Shown: positions 37,394-46,419 of the stretch, piece by piece
Numbering within the stretch: the stretch's first letter is position 1
How the letters are laid out: each line of letters starts with the position of its first letter
Origin: Roseimicrobium gellanilyticum
Lineage (GTDB): Bacteria > Verrucomicrobiota > Verrucomicrobiia > Verrucomicrobiales > Verrucomicrobiaceae
Direction: 5' to 3'
Length of the DNA stretch: 64,000 nt
NCBI RefSeq assembly: GCF_003315205.1
Contig: NZ_QNRR01000003.1
Location: 186,001 to 250,000 of the forward strand
Made by a program: the position numbers and the translations under genes
Notes under the pieces: model-generated
The model's input: only the letters and a program-made list of their open reading frames with translations
Told to the model about the DNA's origin: nothing
Databases searched by the model: none

Positions 37394-39772
37394 CTACTCT
37401 TGCACGTACAGCAGGAGACGATCATGCACCAGCAGGCAGAGATCGGCGCGGCCATCGCCATTGAGATCCGCCGCGGTGTAGTCGTGGGGTTCCGCATCAA
37501 ATCCGGTCTTGCCACGATAGTGTGGATCCGCCTGGAAGATGCGGAAGTAGAGGAAGCTCTGCCAATCGTGATGCTCCGCATCTTTCGTGCGGAAAAATTC
37601 CGCCACCCGGCTCTGCTGCGTGTCCAGCAGCATGAGGTCATCCGAATCGCCACCGGTGAACCTGGCTGCCAGCAGGTCGGCAGGCTTGGTGTCCTTGAGC
37701 TCCGTGGTGAAGCTGGCGATGGTCTCCAGCTTGAGCGTGCGGCCTTCCAGCGGCAGCACATCGAAGCTCTGCTTTCCCAGCAGCAGCAACCGGAGGTCGC
37801 CGCTCTTTCCCAGAACACGGACTTCTTCCAAGGCCGCCCCGTGGATCTTGCGGGAGCGCCGCACACGATAGACCCCATCCGCATCCACGGCCAGCTCGTG
37901 AAGCTGGGAGGAGGCATTGTCAAAGAGCAGCACCTTCTTCCCGGTGCCCGCCTTCCCGGGGAGCACGATGGCACAGGAAAGCTGCGCACTGGAATCGGGT
38001 GCATTGAACTGCTCCACCACCTTCGCCCTGCCGGATGCATCAATGCGGATGGCGCGGGCGAGTTGATCCTTCGCCGCAATCAATTCCGGTTTTCCATCTC
38101 CGTCGATGTCCGCCTGGGTGAGCGCGACGGGCTGGAGGCGGCTGGTGAGATTGTCGGGAAGCCCCTCCACCTTCTTGAAGGGAGCCTTCGCATCCGCACG
38201 GCTCACATGAATCTGCATGTTCGTCAGGCTGGCGAAGACAGCCACATCACCACGGCCATCCTGATCCGCATCCAGGATGCGCAGTGCTCCCGGTTTCGCC
38301 AGCAGTCCGGGAATCTCCAGCGCAGTCGGCACCAGCTTCTTCTCCTTCTCGTTCCAGGCGAGACTCACGAGCGAGTTCTTTGGCCTGGATTCGCGCGCGC
38401 AGAGCACCACCATGTCCTTTCCATCCGCGAGACGGCCAGTGGTCATGGCGGTGAGAGAGTCCTCGCTCTCATACACCACTTCGGGATAGGCGAGGCGTCC
38501 CTTATCCGCATCCCACCGGGCAAGCGCAATGCTCTTCTCCGCCGGGCTGAGAATCACCACCTCCGCCTTCCCATCACCATCCACATCCGCAAGGCTCATG
38601 CCCTCAATGCCGCTGAGCGAGGGATATTCTTTCCCCTCATCAAAACCACCGTCAGCGGTACCGGCAAAGAGCCACACACGGGCACGCTTTGGCTCGGCGA
38701 GCACCGCATCATCTACACCATCTCCCGTGACATCGCCGAAGACGGCAGCACCCGTCTTGGAATCCGAAGGCGGAATGGCGTGGCGCACAGAGGCCGCGCG
38801 ATCCGCATCTGCCACGGTCGCGGAGTTCAGGCGCGCGAGCTCCACCATTTCCGTCCCCGCCTGTAGCCAGCCCAGGGCGATATCTTTCCCGAGCTTCACG
38901 GGAGTCACCCAGCTCTCGCCGGAGGGGATTTCCAGCCGCCACTCTTCGCCGAAACCACCGTCCTTGGATTGCAATCTCACGAGCAGTGCATCCGCCTCCT
39001 CCGAGGTGCAGAAGAGATCCGTGCGCCCATCGCCATTGAGGTCTGCCGCACGCAGGCCTGCACATCCCTGCTGCGTGAGCGCATAGTTTCGCGGTTCTTC
39101 CCAGGCACCCTTTTCACCTTGCAGGCACACCATCAGTCTCGACTTCGTCAGCAGCGCGAGGTCCGTGCGCTTGTCCCCATTGAGGTCCGCTCCGAGGAGT
39201 GAATCCGCATCGTAGGCTACGGAGTCGAGCAGGATCTCCTTTTTCTGCGTCCAGTCCACCATGTCCTTGCCCTGCGTGCGCAAGACGAGGCGCTTGCCAT
39301 CGGTGGTATAAGCCACATCAGCCTTGCCGTCACCGTTCCAGTCACCGACCACGAGCGCGTACATGGATTCCCCGGTGACGAGTGCCTCCTTACGGAAACG
39401 CGAGACCTCCAGCACGGGATTCCAGACATCCTTCCGTGAACTGGGTGCGGCGTCCGCTTCCTTTGGTCCCTCCTTCGTTTGCAGAAGGAACTCCACACGA
39501 GAGCGATCGAGATTCAGCACCGCGAGATCCATGCGGCCATCACCATCGAAATCAGCCACCCGCGGGCAGCGTGTATTCCAATCCAGCCGGACCACCTCAG
39601 GACCAGTGAAGCGGATCGTTGGCAGGGCGGGCGCTGGTTCAGAAGCACCCAGCGAGCCGCCCAGCAGACCTGCATACGCCAGCCTGCAAGCCCACCGACT
39701 GCTCCTGCGGCATGCGGACGTAGTGCTGGAAATGACGAACCCGCGTACGCGGAGAGCGCTTGTTGCGGACAT
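37394..39772 (-). CDS. Secreted FG-GAP/VCBS repeat protein
   Basis: The 792-residue exported protein consists almost wholly of FG-GAP/VCBS-type repeats. Calcium-binding loops of the DxDGDGxxD type appear at least nine times (DFDGDGRMDL, DWNGDGKADV, DLNGDKRTDL, DLNGDGRTDL, DVTGDGVDDA, DVDGDGKAEV, DADQDGRGDV, DIDGDGKPEL, DLNGDGRADL), so it should fold into one or two beta-propellers stabilised by calcium. No catalytic motif is visible. It could bind a polymer or a partner protein. The ATG at 39772 lies four bases after the stop of the DUF3352-like gene, so it is the third gene of an operon with that gene and the trypsin-like protease. Confidence 0.87.
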   Translation of the reverse strand: MSATSALRVRGFVISSTTSACRRSSRWACRLAYAGLLGGSLGASEPAPALPTIRFTGPEVVRLDWNTRCPRVADFDGDGRMDLAVLNLDRSRVEFLLQTKEGPKEADAAPSSRKDVWNPVLEVSRFRKEALVTGESMYALVVGDWNGDGKADVAYTTDGKRLVLRTQGKDMVDWTQKKEILLDSVAYDADSLLGADLNGDKRTDLALLTKSRLMVCLQGEKGAWEEPRNYALTQQGCAGLRAADLNGDGRTDLFCTSEEADALLVRLQSKDGGFGEEWRLEIPSGESWVTPVKLGKDIALGWLQAGTEMVELARLNSATVADADRAASVRHAIPPSDSKTGAAVFGDVTGDGVDDAVLAEPKRARVWLFAGTADGGFDEGKEYPSLSGIEGMSLADVDGDGKAEVVILSPAEKSIALARWDADKGRLAYPEVVYESEDSLTAMTTGRLADGKDMVVLCARESRPKNSLVSLAWNEKEKKLVPTALEIPGLLAKPGALRILDADQDGRGDVAVFASLTNMQIHVSRADAKAPFKKVEGLPDNLTSRLQPVALTQADIDGDGKPELIAAKDQLARAIRIDASGRAKVVEQFNAPDSSAQLSCAIVLPGKAGTGKKVLLFDNASSQLHELAVDADGVYRVRRSRKIHGAALEEVRVLGKSGDLRLLLLGKQSFDVLPLEGRTLKLETIASFTTELKDTKPADLLAARFTGGDSDDLMLLDTQQSRVAEFFRTKDAEHHDWQSFLYFRIFQADPHYRGKTGFDAEPHDYTAADLNGDGRADLCLLVHDRLLLYVQE

Positions 39773-39776
39773 GCTG

Positions 39777-41669
39777 TTATTTCTTCTCCGCAGGTTGGGA
39801 GATGTAGATGAACTGGGTGGCATCCGTGAGCGGATACACAGCGGAAGCGCCTACGCCGAAGTAGCGCTCAAAGATCTCATCCGGCGGCGCGGCATTCGGA
39901 TCAAAGATGCTTTCATCCCCGTCTTCGGTCACTTCACCCTCGTCCACCTCAGCAGCAGCACCGGGCTTCGACTTCGGTCCCTTCTTGGCAGACTTCTCCT
40001 CCGCCTTCACATTGGGCACCATGGACTGGGCGCGTGACATCGTAGTCAGCAGCGTGCGCAGGATCGCGCTGCCACTGCTGAGTCCCATCGCGGTAAAGCC
40101 CTTCGGCAGGGCGGCCAGCGCCGCCTGGGACTGCGGCTGCTCCCACAGGCTCGTGCCAGCCGGGCTGTTCTTCAGTCGGCCCAGCACCTTGTGCAGCAGA
40201 TCCGGCGTCCCCTGCACCATGAAGACGTACTCGTCCGTGATGACATAGCCGAAATTCAGCGACGGCGTGCCGACGGTCTTTTGCCCGCCCGTAAGAGAGG
40301 GCTTCATCATGAAAATCTTGTGCCCCTCGTATTCCGTCTCCTCGAACACGCCGAAGCCATTTCCGATGAGCTTCCACAGCGCATCAAAGGAAGACTGGAA
40401 GCGGTCACGATTTTTCAGCTTGAAGGCGCTCACCTGATTCTGCTCCGGGAGCGGTCCTTCCGCGCTTGGGGACACCTTGCTCATCTCCAGATACACATCG
40501 TCCAGGCTGCCCAGGAGATCGTTGCGAATGTTGATGCCCGCCTGCTTCTCCAGACCTTCGAGTTGACCGGTCAGCATCATCGCCATGGGCCCGAGTTTGG
40601 CCAGTGACTTGAAGAGCGTGTCATAGATATTTCCCAGGCTCGCGCGATTCACCGTGGCAGCATCCACGTCTGCAGGAATGAAGGCGGGCTGGGGCACATC
40701 CGTACCGGTGCCACGGATCAAGGCCGGGATAATTCCTTGTGGTTTCTCATCGTGAAAGAGCACCACGTCACCCCGTGCGTGCTGGTCATTGAGCTCGATG
40801 CAGGCTGCCACCGCATGCAGCTCCCCCACCCCCAGCGCATCAAAGACACCCTGTGGAGTAATGGGAGACGGCTGATCCCCAGCCTCCTCCTCGAAGCGCT
40901 CTTTGGCCATGGCGAAGAGCGGATCGAGATGGCCATAGATGGTGATGTCCGCCTCGCTGCCGCGGATTTCCGCCAGTCGGGCAAAGTGCGCTGCAGCGGG
41001 GTGCTCCCCCTGTGCGGCCTTCACACGCGCGATCAAGTCGGTGATCAACTCTTCATCAGATGCCTCGAGGAGCAATCCATTCACCACCGCCCATGCTTCG
41101 ATCCACCAGGCATCTTCGTCATCGCCATCCGAGATGTAGCTCACCTGCACGCCGTCAATCTCCTTGCTCTTGAGCACGGCATCCGGATACTCATCCTTCT
41201 TGTAGGCCTCGATCTGCTTCGCTCTGGATTCGGCCAGCTTGTTTTCGTTTCCGGCAATGTCACTAATCGCAACGAGCCGGGTGTCATCAGACTCGAAGTC
41301 TTCCGGCGATTCCAGGATGAAACCAGCCACCGCCGCACCAGAGTACAGCGCCGAGGATTCGCGCAGCGATTCCCCGGTCCCCTCCTTGAAAAACTTGTCC
41401 CACGGCGCCTCTCCATTTTTGTACATCGGCGCCATCCAGCGCTTCACGGCTTCATCTTCCATGAAGCGGCCCGCACCACTGCCATCCCAGTCCTTCACGA
41501 ACTCCGGAGTGTCCTTGATGCCAATGACCACCACCGCGCTCTCCGGCAGGAGTTTCACCCAGTCTTCCACCTTGCCAGCACCTTGAGCGGCCACGCTGAT
41601 GGCGAAGAAGGCGCCCGTCAGCAAAGACTGACCGAGCGTGCGTAGAGAAAAATGACGTCTGGCTTTCAT
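39777..41669 (-). CDS. Secreted DUF3352-like protein
   Basis: The 630-residue protein has a signal peptide (SLLTGAFFAISVAAQGAG). An acidic alpha/beta body begins DWVKLLPESAVVVIGIKDTPEF. Segments such as YITDEYVFMVQGTPDLLHKVLGRL and SDEELITDLIARV resemble the DUF3352 family, in which the protein body is built from repeated modules that report or bind at the cell surface. The role of that family is unknown. The C-terminal part carries a charged low-complexity linker (KAEEKSAKKGPKSKPGAAAE) before a last globular piece. Its ATG overlaps the TGA of the upstream protease gene as ATGA, implying translational coupling. The family assignment is moderate. Confidence 0.65.
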   Translation of the reverse strand: MKARRHFSLRTLGQSLLTGAFFAISVAAQGAGKVEDWVKLLPESAVVVIGIKDTPEFVKDWDGSGAGRFMEDEAVKRWMAPMYKNGEAPWDKFFKEGTGESLRESSALYSGAAVAGFILESPEDFESDDTRLVAISDIAGNENKLAESRAKQIEAYKKDEYPDAVLKSKEIDGVQVSYISDGDDEDAWWIEAWAVVNGLLLEASDEELITDLIARVKAAQGEHPAAAHFARLAEIRGSEADITIYGHLDPLFAMAKERFEEEAGDQPSPITPQGVFDALGVGELHAVAACIELNDQHARGDVVLFHDEKPQGIIPALIRGTGTDVPQPAFIPADVDAATVNRASLGNIYDTLFKSLAKLGPMAMMLTGQLEGLEKQAGINIRNDLLGSLDDVYLEMSKVSPSAEGPLPEQNQVSAFKLKNRDRFQSSFDALWKLIGNGFGVFEETEYEGHKIFMMKPSLTGGQKTVGTPSLNFGYVITDEYVFMVQGTPDLLHKVLGRLKNSPAGTSLWEQPQSQAALAALPKGFTAMGLSSGSAILRTLLTTMSRAQSMVPNVKAEEKSAKKGPKSKPGAAAEVDEGEVTEDGDESIFDPNAAPPDEIFERYFGVGASAVYPLTDATQFIYISQPAEKK

Positions 41670-42655
41670 GGTTTGGACTTGGGAGAATTCTTGGCAGCCT
41701 CTTCAGCCTTGGGCCTTTCAGAGGAAACCGGCGGCAGATAGCGGAAGCCGTGATTGGGGTTGCGTGCGTCGAAGGCGAATGCCTCGCGGTTTTTCAGGAA
41801 GAGTTTCAGCAGGCTCGCAGGAATGGCAAAACCCACGCCTTCCACCCCGGCGCCCGCGAGCTTCATGTTGGTCACACCCACGACTTCACCCCGTGCGTTA
41901 AAAAGCGGACCACCGGAGTTCCCGGGATTGATCTGCGTGGTCGTCTGAATGTACCAACGACCACCATTCTCCCGGGCGCGGACACTTACGATGCCCTGCG
42001 ACACGGTGCGCTCCAGTCCCAGCGGGCTGCCGATTGCAAAAACATGTTCGCCCTGGGAAATGATATCCGACTCACCGAGCACCACGTGAGGAAGATTTTT
42101 TGCCTCCTCGTCATCGATCTGCAGCAGCGCAAGGTCGAGGAAACCATTCATGGCGACGATCTTCACCTTCGAGTAGGTTTCCTTCTCGATGCCGGTAGCT
42201 CTCTGCCGGTACACTACGACACGAATCTCCTGCTCTCCGGCGATGACGTGCTGGTTCGTCACGACGTGGCCGAGCGAGTTGATGATGAAACCGGAGCCGA
42301 GGCCGGTGGCGGTCTGGATCTGCACCACACCCTCGGAGACACGCTTCACATTCTCCTCCACCGCCATGGCGCTGCGGTCGGCCTCGGCATAGAAGATATC
42401 TTCCTGCCGCTGGCGGGTGGCGTCCGAGGGCTTCGCCTCCTGGGCCTGCTCATCCCGCTTCACTTCGGCGATTTCATTGCGCGGAATCGTCAGGATGGTG
42501 AAGCCGAGGTCGAGCACCAGCGCATCGGCTCGTTCCTTGAGGAGTTCACCCTTGACCTCTGCGCCGTTCTTTAGACGAACGCTGGCCGGAGTGACGGCAA
42601 ATCCTGGCGCCACAATGAGCGCCACAAGTGCAAGGCTAAGCAATACCCGACGCAT
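41666..42655 (-). CDS. Secreted trypsin-like (DegP/HtrA-type) serine protease without PDZ domain
   Basis: The signal peptide (RVLLSLALVALIVAPGFA) precedes a small SH3/LSm-like module (VRLKNGAEVKGELL...ILTIPRNEIAEVKR). A trypsin-like domain follows with a full catalytic triad: His136 (VTNQHVIAG), Asp174 (GFLDLALLQID) and Ser247 (NPGNSGGPLF). The 329 residues end soon after the protease domain, and no PDZ domain is present, unlike DegP and DegS. It therefore resembles stand-alone HtrA-like proteases. The start at 42655 is the ATG before the signal peptide. It is first in a three-gene coupled operon with the DUF3352-like and FG-GAP proteins, which may be its partners or substrates. Confidence 0.9.
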   Translation of the reverse strand: MRRVLLSLALVALIVAPGFAVTPASVRLKNGAEVKGELLKERADALVLDLGFTILTIPRNEIAEVKRDEQAQEAKPSDATRQRQEDIFYAEADRSAMAVEENVKRVSEGVVQIQTATGLGSGFIINSLGHVVTNQHVIAGEQEIRVVVYRQRATGIEKETYSKVKIVAMNGFLDLALLQIDDEEAKNLPHVVLGESDIISQGEHVFAIGSPLGLERTVSQGIVSVRARENGGRWYIQTTTQINPGNSGGPLFNARGEVVGVTNMKLAGAGVEGVGFAIPASLLKLFLKNREAFAFDARNPNHGFRYLPPVSSERPKAEEAAKNSPKSKP

Positions 42656-42711
42656 GACGGGCAGGATGTTAGCGGAGCCCGCTGGCAGCACCACTTATTT
42701 TTGCCGAATGC

Positions 42712-43554
42712 TCATACGATTCCGAGCACCTTGTCCATGCGTTGCGCCACGTCAGCCAGGTAGTCCCAGTCTCCCGCAGCCACTTCCGCAGCCGCCCAGC
42801 CTGTATAGTTGATCTTGACGAGTTCCTCGCGCACTGCCGCCCAGTTGATGCTTCCTTCGCCGATCGGCTTCTTGAATCCGGCGCTCATGCCTTCCTTCAT
42901 GGCGACGCCAAGGTCATACTCCTTGATATCGAGTTTCCCGATGTGCTTGCCAATCACCTGGATCCAATGCTCGGCCACGCCCCAGCGCATCACATTTCCC
43001 ACGTCATAGTGCACTCCTACAAACGGGTGGGCGATTTCCTCCACGTAGTGTTGCATATCCAGCGGACTGATGAGGAAGCTGGCCCACACGTTCTCAATGA
43101 GAACCTTGATGCCCTGCTTCTCGCCATGCGGACCAGCGGCTTTGATTTTAGCCTGGGACTCTTTCCAGTTCTCCCACCAGGTCTTCTTCTGGTCATAACC
43201 GGTGGTGACGAGAATGCTGTCACCGCCCAGCTTTTTCGCGAGGTCGATGACTGCATTGAGATCTGGCTCTCCCGCTCCGACCACGCAGTCAATCACGAGC
43301 CCAGTCTCCTTACTCGCAGCCAGCCAGGAATCCGCGTCCTTCACGTGTTTGAAGCTGGGCTCCACTCCATCATAGCCACAGGCCTTGAGTTTGCGGAATG
43401 CTTCCGGAAGTGGGAGCGATTGATCCTTCACCATGCCCCACTTCAGGCACTTGCGGATCTTGCCCTTGAAGGGGGCAGTCGTCTGGCCTTGGGCTGGCAA
43501 GGCCATGGCAGCAGCGGCGGAAGCAGCAGTGGTGAGAAGAGTGCGACGTGTCAT
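42712..43554 (-). CDS. Sugar phosphate isomerase/epimerase-like (xylose isomerase TIM-barrel) protein
   Basis: The 280-residue protein has a Tat-like leader (TRRTLLTTAASAAAAMAL) and an AP-endonuclease-2/xylose-isomerase-like TIM barrel. Strand ends carry GYDGVEPSFKHV, VLIENVWASFLISP, GVHYDVGNVMRWG and IKEYDLGV. The Glu, Asp and His at these ends are the usual metal ligands. Exported members of this family are frequent in Verrucomicrobia and act on sugars or inositols of unknown type. GGAG lies nine bases before the ATG at 43554; upstream open frame is not coding. It is divergent from the pectate-lyase-like gene, suggesting joint carbohydrate use. Confidence 0.87.
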   Translation of the reverse strand: MTRRTLLTTAASAAAAMALPAQGQTTAPFKGKIRKCLKWGMVKDQSLPLPEAFRKLKACGYDGVEPSFKHVKDADSWLAASKETGLVIDCVVGAGEPDLNAVIDLAKKLGGDSILVTTGYDQKKTWWENWKESQAKIKAAGPHGEKQGIKVLIENVWASFLISPLDMQHYVEEIAHPFVGVHYDVGNVMRWGVAEHWIQVIGKHIGKLDIKEYDLGVAMKEGMSAGFKKPIGEGSINWAAVREELVKINYTGWAAAEVAAGDWDYLADVAQRMDKVLGIV

Positions 43555-43639
43555 GCAATCTCCAACGGGGGATGTTCCAGCACCTTTACCGGGGAAAGAT
43601 GATATGTGTGCTCGAAGGTGACGTTTTCCCCTGTGCCTT

Positions 43640-44929
43640 ATGAAATTGTCGCTCCCGCTCCTCCTTTTGTGCGCCCTTTCATTGTCGACATCGCTCCCTG
43701 CCCAGACCGCCCCTTGGAAATGGCAGCACGCGCTGGTGCCGGATGTGGGCATGGATCTGGATGCGGCGCAGGTCATCCACGTGACTTCGCTCGCGTCAAA
43801 AGGCAAAGGGACCTTGCGCGACTCACTCAAGGTACCGGGACCAAAGATCGTCGTGTTTGATGTCGCCGGCGTGATCGATCTTGAGATGAAGGGCATCGAG
43901 ATCAAGGAACCGCAGGTCTATATTGCAGGACAGACAGCGCCCGCACCCGGCATCACCTTGATCAAAGGTGGGCTGAGCATCGAAGCCAATCAAGTCGTCT
44001 TGCAACACTTGCATGTGCGTCCCGGTGATGCAGGCCAGCCCAAGAAGAGTGGCTGGCAGCCAGATGGCATCACCACGAGTGGAGGTCCTGCGGATGTGTG
44101 GATCGACCACTGCTCGGTCACTTGGAGTCTGGATGAAGGCATCTCCGCCAGCACCTACAAGTCACCCACAGGCGAGCCTGCCCAGCGCATCTTCATTCGC
44201 AACTGCATCATCGCGGAGTCCCTCAACGACGCCACCCACGAGGAAGGCCCTCACTCAAAAGGCACGCTGGTGCTCGATGGAACGCAGCACGTGGCCATCG
44301 CAGGCAACCTCTACTCCAGCAATGTGGAGCGCAATCCCGTCTTCAAGCTCAACACCTCCGGCGTGGTCGTGAACAACGTGATCGCCAATCCCGGCCAGCG
44401 AGCCATCCACGCCTCGGTGCCCACAGCCGAAACGGCCAACCTTCCCAGGGCGAAAATCGCAGTGGTGGGAAACGCGGTCTTCTTCGGCGAGAAATCGAAA
44501 CGCAGTGCCCGGGCGATCTTTGAAGGGACGGCGGACGGTTACTTCAAGGACAATGAGGGATACGATTGGTTTGGTCAGCCGCTGGACTTGCTCCGTGCGC
44601 CCTTCCCTACTCTGGAGCAGCCACCCGTGTGGCCGGAGGGGCTGAAGGCTCTCGGAACCACGGCGGCCATCTGGCAGGTCACGCGCTTCGCAGGGGCGCG
44701 ACCGGCAGAGCGGGATGCCATTGACCGGCGTATCGTGGAGCAGGCCTTCGGAGGGACTGCACGCGTCATCGACAGCCAGGAGGAAGTGGGCGGCTATCCG
44801 AAGATAGAACCCGTCACCCACGTGGTCGAGGTTCCTGAAAAGAAGCGCACGGAGTGGCTGGAGAAACTGGCTGCCGAGGTAATCTATGGTCCGGAAGGAA
44901 AGCCAAAGGCCCGGTCATCCACGCCGTGA
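43640..44929 (+). CDS. Secreted pectate-lyase-like right-handed beta-helix protein
   Basis: The signal peptide (KLSLPLLLLCALSLSTSLPA) leads to a 429-residue beta-helix protein. The motif WQPDGITTSGGPADVWIDHCSVTWSLDEGIS matches the pectate lyase (PL1-like) calcium and substrate region, in the form found in probable pectate lyases of Planctomycetes and Verrucomicrobia. Further helix rungs include IFIRNCIIAESL and VAIAGNLYSSNVERNPVF. It would cleave polygalacturonan or a related uronate polymer by beta-elimination, but the substrate is inferred. It is divergent from a TIM-barrel isomerase-like protein gene across 85 bases. Confidence 0.85.
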   Translation: MKLSLPLLLLCALSLSTSLPAQTAPWKWQHALVPDVGMDLDAAQVIHVTSLASKGKGTLRDSLKVPGPKIVVFDVAGVIDLEMKGIEIKEPQVYIAGQTAPAPGITLIKGGLSIEANQVVLQHLHVRPGDAGQPKKSGWQPDGITTSGGPADVWIDHCSVTWSLDEGISASTYKSPTGEPAQRIFIRNCIIAESLNDATHEEGPHSKGTLVLDGTQHVAIAGNLYSSNVERNPVFKLNTSGVVVNNVIANPGQRAIHASVPTAETANLPRAKIAVVGNAVFFGEKSKRSARAIFEGTADGYFKDNEGYDWFGQPLDLLRAPFPTLEQPPVWPEGLKALGTTAAIWQVTRFAGARPAERDAIDRRIVEQAFGGTARVIDSQEEVGGYPKIEPVTHVVEVPEKKRTEWLEKLAAEVIYGPEGKPKARSSTP

Positions 44930-44975
44930 GATTCGCAGCTTGCGTGGCTCTGCTCAGCCGCGCACATTGCCTCGC

Positions 44976-45698
44976 ATGAGTTCGCACAACCACAAGACTG
45001 GAGTTTGTGCCATCACGGGAAAGTCCCTGCCGCTGCACCAGCTCGTTCCTTTGGGTGCCATGCGCCCCCAGATTGCGCACGAGCTGCAGGTCAGGCATCC
45101 CGATCTTACTCCCGACTCTCTCGTCTCCACCTCGGTGCTCAATGATGCGCGCCTGGATCACGTCCGAGCGCTGCTGGAAAGCCAATTGGGTGAACTCACG
45201 CATCTGGATGAAAGCGTGCTCAAGAGCCTGCATCAGCATGAGTTGCTGAGCCAGCATCCCGCAGACACCGAGACAGCCAGAGCGACTTTTGGCCAACGCA
45301 TGGCAGATGGCATCGCGACCTTTGGCGGGAGCTGGGCCTTCATTCTCACCTTTGGTGGATTCCTGCTCTTGTGGATTTCCGTAAATGTCTTTGTGCTCGC
45401 CGCACGTCCTTTCGATCCTTATCCCTTTATCCTGCTGAATCTCATCCTGTCCTGCATTGCCGCCTTCCAGGCGCCTGTGATCATGATGAGTCAGAACCGC
45501 CAGGAAGCCCGCGACCGTTTGCGCGCGGAAAATGACTACAAGGTGAACCTGAAAGCGGAGCTGGAGATCCGCCACCTGCACGAGAAGATGGACTTCCTCC
45601 TGCACCAGCACTCCGCGAAGCTGCTGGAGATTCAGCAGATTCAGCTCGACCTCATGCGGGAAGTGGCGGGACGTCGGGAGAATCGGGGAACAGCGTGA
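44976..45698 (+). CDS. DUF1003 family membrane protein
   Basis: The 240-residue protein has a soluble N-terminal half that begins with a zinc-ribbon-like start (CAITGKSLP, HQLVPLGAMRP). The DUF1003 core follows with TFGQRMADGIATFGGSWAFI, two membrane helices (TFGGFLLLWISVNVFV and FILLNLILSCIAAFQAPVIMM) and the conserved SQNRQEARDRLRAENDY-x-VNLKAELEI. A C-terminal helix (HEKMDFLLHQHSAKLLEIQQIQ) is coiled-coil-like. The function of DUF1003 is unknown. The ATG at 44976 is preferred; an upstream extension has no family sequence. Confidence 0.9.
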   Translation: MSSHNHKTGVCAITGKSLPLHQLVPLGAMRPQIAHELQVRHPDLTPDSLVSTSVLNDARLDHVRALLESQLGELTHLDESVLKSLHQHELLSQHPADTETARATFGQRMADGIATFGGSWAFILTFGGFLLLWISVNVFVLAARPFDPYPFILLNLILSCIAAFQAPVIMMSQNRQEARDRLRAENDYKVNLKAELEIRHLHEKMDFLLHQHSAKLLEIQQIQLDLMREVAGRRENRGTA

Positions 45699-45751
45699 AG
45701 CGAGTCAGCTCCATACTGACCTTGAAAGGCTGATCTCGAGTACCAGGATTG

Positions 45752-46279
45752 ATGTATAGCGTGATGAAACTCCGGCATCTAACTGCCAGCCTCTGCCTGC
45801 TTACCGGTATCGCCGCCCTTGCATCAGTGGCATACCTAACCTGGCGAAATGTTATGCATGGAGACGGCATGCTCCTGTGGGCGTATGCAGTACTCGTGCT
45901 CGCGGGCATCCCCCTCGCCGTCACATGGCGGAAGGATCTCGTTTCCGCAGAGTGGACGGTGGTCCTTTCTGGTATTCTGGCCGCAAGCGTGATGGTGATT
46001 AGCTTTGCAATGGTCCACGGGGTACTGGATCATGACACGGCATGGCATGTCTTCATGCCGGAGCAGTCCAGTCCGCCAGACCCACCCATGACCACGGAGG
46101 AATACATCAAGAACATGCCTCCCCCCGCGCCAGTGTGGCCCAAGATCTCCGCCTATTTTTTGTTCATGTTTTTGGGTCCCGCGTTCGTTGGCCTCATCTA
46201 CAAGGGCAGTCTCTTCTGCCTGCGCTCGCTACGCTGCCGAGCACCGGAGGAGAAAAACACGCAGGCAGCCCAAAAGTAA
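45752..46279 (+). CDS. Small four-helix membrane protein, unknown function
   Basis: I do not recognise a family. The 175 residues contain four hydrophobic segments (LTASLCLLTGIAALASVAYL, LLWAYAVLVLAGIPLAV, TVVLSGILAASVMVISFAM and YFLFMFLGPAFVGLIY). Between the third and fourth lies a proline-rich loop (EQSSPPDPPMTTEEY), and a cysteine-containing basic tail ends the protein. AGGA precedes the ATG at 45752; 45764 is an alternative. It lies 53 bases after DUF1003 on the same strand and may be cotranscribed. The AAGGCTTCT palindromes begin right at its stop. Confidence 0.6.
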   Translation: MYSVMKLRHLTASLCLLTGIAALASVAYLTWRNVMHGDGMLLWAYAVLVLAGIPLAVTWRKDLVSAEWTVVLSGILAASVMVISFAMVHGVLDHDTAWHVFMPEQSSPPDPPMTTEEYIKNMPPPAPVWPKISAYFLFMFLGPAFVGLIYKGSLFCLRSLRCRAPEEKNTQAAQK

Positions 46280-46404
46280 AAGGCTTCTCCAGAAGCCTTG
46301 CATGGCGTCACATCGCGCATCCACGAAGCGCACTGCCTGAGAGTAAGACGCTGGCATTGCCCTGCCCATCTTGACATCACTGAAAAGGCTTCTGGAGAAG
46401 CCTT
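46280..46404. repeat. Two inverted copies of the AAGGCTTCT palindrome between convergent genes
   Basis: The first copy (46280-46299) is AAGGCTTCTCCAGAAGCCTT and the second (46385-46404) is AAGGCTTCTGGAGAAGCCTT. They share arms but have opposite CC/GG centres, so the pair is inverted. They fill the gap between the end of the small membrane protein gene and the end of cysA. The same core occurs at 37353-37382. A dispersed hairpin repeat serving as terminator is the simplest reading. Confidence 0.75.
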
Positions 46405-46419
46405 CTACTTGGTTGGCCG

